Assembly: GCA_017382555.1 (NCBI GenBank)
Contig: JAFOAB010000062.1
Coordinates: 1 to 6,886, forward strand
DNA from: Clostridia bacterium
GTDB taxonomy: Bacteria; Bacillota; Clostridia; Oscillospirales; CAG-272
Reading direction: 5' to 3'
Length of the DNA stretch: 6,886 nucleotides
This document shows, in pieces, positions 4,891 through 6,886 of the stretch (position 1 is the stretch's first letter; every line of letters starts with the position of its first letter). Both the position numbers and the translations under genes were made by a program. The notes beneath the pieces are model-generated. The model had not been told where the DNA came from. It did no database searches and was given only the letters and a program-made list of their open reading frames with translations.

Positions 4891-5149
4891 TGCCCGCAGG
4901 GCATATCGTTCCGAAGGAATATCGCGCCTGCGCAGTCATTCTTGAGCGAATCCGCCGAGATCCTTCGGTCGCGTTGCTCCCTCCTATCATCGACCGCAAG
5001 CGGTCGGCTCCCTTCGGTCGCGTCTATCTCGCTTGCGCGAGATGCGTTTGGATGACAAGGCGGATGAAGCGAAGAATCTTGCGCAGGTATATCGCAAATC
5101 CCGCGAGGGATTTATATCGCTGCAAATTTTATCTGCCGATAAAATTTGC
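4891..5149. repeat. Second hairpin array with ATATCGC spacers (array 2, interrupted)
   Basis: The same design as array 1 but inverted: the spacer reads ATATCGC on the plus strand at 4919-4925, 5089-5095 and 5114-5120, with a variant ending in T at 4903-4909. Hairpins between spacers are TGCCC/GGGCA (4891-4903), TTCC/GGAA (4909-4919), AAATCCC/GGGATTT (5096-5113) and a 12-bp perfect stem with a 4-nt loop (5122-5133 with 5138-5149). The middle, 4926-5088, is replaced by a 161-bp element with its own inverted ends. The rightmost hairpin overlaps the 3' end of the AraC gene. No U-tract follows any hairpin, so these are not ordinary terminators. This array fills the whole gap between the AraC and SGNH genes. 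Confidence 0.78.
4927..5087. repeat. 161-bp palindromic element with imperfect inverted ends (MITE-like)
   Basis: The left end, read inward from 4927, and the right end, read inward from 5087 on the other strand, share CCTGCGCA, then ATTCTT, then ATCCGCC in the same order with small offsets. Inside are two perfect hairpins, CGACCG/CGGTCG (4991-5006) and ATCTCGC/GCGAGAT (5026-5043), and a direct repeat of CCTTCGGTCGCGT (4963-4975 and 5012-5024). It also holds the GATCCTTCG and GGATGACA blocks seen in the palindrome at 1762-1817. No ORF of note lies in it. Its position between two array spacers suggests insertion into the array; no target-site duplication is clear. Confidence 0.55.
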
Positions 5150-5965
5150 TTTCGGCGTTGTGCCCTTAAACTTCTTATATATTTTATAAAAATGAGACGT
5201 ATCGTAAAAGCCGAGAGTTTCGGCGATAAGGTCGGTGGTCCAAAGGGAGGAGGCAAGCAGCTCCTCTGCCTTGTCTATACGCAGCTTGTTGCGGTAATCG
5301 GCGGGAGAAAGACCGCCCGAATACTGCTTGAAGCGCACGCGGAAGTGGCTTTCGCTCAGCCAGCACATCTGTGCAAGCTCGGAGACGGGCATATCCGCTG
5401 CGGGGTTTTCCTCTAGCGCCGTGATGGCGGGCATAATGTTTTTAAATTCCTGCGCCCTCTCGTTTGCCTCCACTCTGCGAAATAGCTCGCAAAGCAAGGC
5501 ATAGCAAAGGCTCTTCAGCTCTGCGGGGGAGGAGTTTGCGCGGATGTAGCACTCAAAGATCTGCTCGAAGCGGTGCAGCAGCGTGCCGTTTTTGTCATCG
5601 GAAAAGTGCAGAGGAGTGCCGATGGGCTTGATGATGTTGCCCTCCTCATCCGTCAGACGGAAGCGCACGCATATCGTTTGCCCCATCTCGTCGCCCTCGC
5701 GGTACACGGTCTCGGAAAGATACGGCGCACCCTCGCCGATAAACACGGCACCCGGCTCCGAAAAGGAAAACAGCGGTCTGTCGCTTTCGGGGGTGTAGAT
5801 ATTCTTTGCCCCGTGCAGGGTGTAGGAGAGGATATTTTCGTTTCTTCCCTCGGCAAGATAGTTGTTTCGGTTCTCAAAATCCCATCTGCGCGTAACCGCC
5901 GCGGCAGAGCAGATATTGAAGCTTGATTTGGAAAGTGCGGTAAATGAAAGCCTTTTTTCTGCCAT
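5129..5965 (-). CDS. AraC-family transcriptional regulator
   Basis: A 278-residue regulator with an N-terminal cupin-like sensing domain (about 1-105), a linker, and a C-terminal double helix-turn-helix. HTH1 is about VSELAQMCWLSESHFRVRFKQ (194-214 region) and HTH2 about 243-266, ending in the family signature LGFYDTSHFYKIYKKFKGTTP. The ligand is probably the sugar handled by the divergent isomerase. The ATG at 5965 is chosen because GAGG (5971-5974) lies 5 nt before it; the in-frame GTG at 5971 is part of that site. The promoter overlaps that of the isomerase. Oddly, after GTTPK the last six codons (ANFIGR) and the stop are made by the 12-bp hairpin at 5122-5149 of the repeat array, where relatives usually have a few more residues after TPxxY. 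The DNA-binding domain is complete, so the protein is probably functional. Confidence 0.94.
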   Translation of the reverse strand: MAEKRLSFTALSKSSFNICSAAAVTRRWDFENRNNYLAEGRNENILSYTLHGAKNIYTPESDRPLFSFSEPGAVFIGEGAPYLSETVYREGDEMGQTICVRFRLTDEEGNIIKPIGTPLHFSDDKNGTLLHRFEQIFECYIRANSSPAELKSLCYALLCELFRRVEANERAQEFKNIMPAITALEENPAADMPVSELAQMCWLSESHFRVRFKQYSGGLSPADYRNKLRIDKAEELLASSLWTTDLIAETLGFYDTSHFYKIYKKFKGTTPKANFIGR

Positions 5966-5979
5966 AAACACCTCAAAAA

Positions 5980-6007
5980 CCGTCGAATTTTACAATCGTT
6001 CCGTCGA
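5980..6007 (+). promoter_or_regulatory. Direct repeat CCGTCGA at 21-bp pitch, candidate AraC operator
   Basis: CCGTCGA occurs at 5980-5986 and 6001-6007, exactly 21 bp apart, two helical turns on the same face. AraC-family activators typically bind direct repeats of this pitch close upstream of a -35 box. The second copy ends 8 bp before the -35 box of the isomerase promoter. For the regulator's own promoter the site lies in the early transcribed region, so binding could repress it. Inferred from geometry only. Confidence 0.5.
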
Positions 6008-6014
6008 TGAATAC

Positions 6015-6043
6015 ATTGTAACACGATGTGTCTTGCATTACAA
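6015..6043 (-). promoter_or_regulatory. Promoter of the AraC-family gene, overlapping the divergent one
   Basis: On the minus strand TTGTAA (6043-6038), a 17-nt spacer and TACAAT (6020-6015). The start would be near 6008, giving a leader of about 43 nt. It occupies the same 30 bp as the rightward promoter, with each -35 box lying over the other's -10 box. Confidence 0.65.
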
Positions 6044-6044
6044 T
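6016..6044 (+). promoter_or_regulatory. Promoter of the isomerase-family gene
   Basis: TTGTAA (6016-6021), a 17-nt spacer and TACAAT (6039-6044), with a predicted start near 6051. The boxes are moderate matches, as expected for a promoter needing an activator. The arms ATTGTAA (6015-6021) and TTACAAT (6038-6044) form a palindrome with a 16-bp centre containing ACAC/GTGT (6021-6031). Confidence 0.7.
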
Positions 6045-6077
6045 AGGGATAGAAAAAATTTTTGTGGAGGTATACCT

Positions 6078-6886
6078 ATGCTTTCTTATAAGATAAAGCT
6101 CGGTATCGTTCCCGTAAGACGCGACGTAACCCCCCGTCCCGGTATCTTTAACTGGGAGTTTGCGGAGAAGCGCGGTAGGGAAATTACCGACTATATCAAA
6201 GCACATTTTACAGATGATCTGACCGAGTTTGTCGACATCATCGGTGTTAACCCCGTTAACACCATGATCAACTTCGACGATGCGGCGTTCATCATCGACC
6301 GCTTCCAAAAGGAAAAGGTGGACGGCATCCTGTTCATCAATGCCAACTTCGCAAACGAGGAGGCAATAGGCGAGGTGGCTGCTGCTCTTAAGGTTCCCAC
6401 CTGCATCTGGGCGCCCCTTGACGATACCTTCTGCGAGGACGGTATGCGCTTTACGGACAGCCAGTGCGGCATCTTCGGTGTAAGCCGTATGCTCCAGCGC
6501 CGTAACGTACCCTTCTCCCACATCGAGACCTGCAAGGTGGACAGCGATGAGTTCAAGCGCGATTTTGAGCGCTTCACCAACGTTACCTGTATGGTAAAGA
6601 ACTTCCGTGATCTCAAGATCGCGCAGGTTGGTCTCCGCCCCCGTCCCTTCTGCTCCGTTATCTTTAACGAGGGCGAGCTCCTTCAGAAGTTCGACATTCG
6701 CACCATCCCGATCAACATTGCCGTTGTAGTTGATAAGTACAACCGCATCCTTGAGACGGAGAAGGAGAAGCTTGCAGAGGGCGCGGCTCTCCTTGCTTCC
6801 CGTTATGAGATGGACGACCTCACTCCTCCTCTGCTTGAGAAGGTTTACGCATTCGTTCTTCTTTATCAGGAGATCTTTGCCGAGTA
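6078..6886 (+). CDS. L-fucose/L-arabinose isomerase-family protein, N-terminal part (runs off right edge)
   Basis: The first 269 codons of a cytoplasmic aldose-ketose isomerase-like protein; family members are about 450-600 residues. It starts at the ATG 6078, with GGAGG (6066-6070) at 7 nt. Recognisable blocks are LGIVPVRRDVTPRPGIF (8-24), a Rossmann-like N-terminal region with ILFINANFANEEAI (84-97) and PTCIWAPLDD (107-116), and the family signature GLRPRPFCSVIFNEGELL (185-202). The metal-binding acidic residues of the active site lie further on, outside the window. In the family the reaction is L-fucose to L-fuculose or L-arabinose to L-ribulose, but many short homologues have no proven substrate, so no symbol is given. 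It is divergent from the AraC regulator, which probably controls it. A 182-codon frame on the opposite strand is a shadow. Confidence 0.9.
   Translation, partial: MLSYKIKLGIVPVRRDVTPRPGIFNWEFAEKRGREITDYIKAHFTDDLTEFVDIIGVNPVNTMINFDDAAFIIDRFQKEKVDGILFINANFANEEAIGEVAAALKVPTCIWAPLDDTFCEDGMRFTDSQCGIFGVSRMLQRRNVPFSHIETCKVDSDEFKRDFERFTNVTCMVKNFRDLKIAQVGLRPRPFCSVIFNEGELLQKFDIRTIPINIAVVVDKYNRILETEKEKLAEGAALLASRYEMDDLTPPLLEKVYAFVLLYQEIFAE

Noticed and set aside
6170..6189. GGTAGGGAAATTACC inside the isomerase gene as another REP-like copy
   Set aside because: It lacks the GTAGGGG head and GC-rich arms, and the codons fit the protein family; chance palindrome.
5973..6521. 182-codon minus-strand frame across the isomerase start
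   Set aside because: It crosses the divergent promoter region and is antisense to a frame with the GLRPRPF family signature.

Overview
The window looks like a chromosomal segment of an anaerobic, fermentative member of the Clostridia (Bacillota), probably gut-associated. The reasons are a pyruvate formate-lyase gene under a ZTP riboswitch with a transcription terminator, near-consensus sigma-A promoters with 17-bp spacers, purine-rich Shine-Dalgarno sites, and intergenic DNA crowded with short palindromic repeats. This placement is inference; no marker gene is present.

Layout: five genes read leftward (minus strand) and one reads rightward. Positions 1-1380 hold the first 460 codons of pflB; the rest lies off the left edge. 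Its leader (about 1381-1576) contains a ZTP (pfl-motif) aptamer whose P3 strand is shared with an intrinsic terminator, behind a consensus promoter. Positions 1620-2098 are non-coding and carry REP-like palindromes with a GTAGGGG head, a 7-bp tandem repeat, a 56-bp palindrome and an array of four hairpins separated by an identical 7-nt spacer. Positions 2099-3220 encode an Ldh/MDH2-type NAD(P)-dependent 2-hydroxyacid dehydrogenase with its own promoter and terminator. Positions 3334-3852 encode a REP-associated tyrosine transposase (RAYT, HUH family); two REP-like palindromes lie inside its reading frame and are translated. Positions 3889-4854 encode an SGNH/GDSL hydrolase. Positions 4891-5149 are a second hairpin array, interrupted by a 161-bp element with inverted ends; its last hairpin forms the 3' end and stop codon of the next gene. 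Positions 5129-5965 encode an AraC-family regulator. Positions 6078-6886 hold the start of an L-fucose/L-arabinose isomerase-family gene.

Functional reading: the right half looks like a small sugar-utilisation locus. A divergent AraC regulator and a sugar isomerase share a palindromic region in which two promoters overlap face to face, and a pair of direct repeats exactly 21 bp apart just upstream of the isomerase -35 box resembles an AraC-type operator. The SGNH esterase could remove acyl groups from the sugar substrate. The left half is fermentation and one-carbon supply: PFL makes acetyl-CoA and formate, and formate feeds 10-formyl-tetrahydrofolate for purine synthesis, which explains control by ZTP. 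Between them a RAYT coexists with GTAG-headed palindromes it may mobilise. I find no wholly new protein system. The most unusual signals are the translated REPs inside the RAYT, the constant-spacer hairpin arrays, the repeat-derived end of the AraC gene, and the overlapping divergent promoter.
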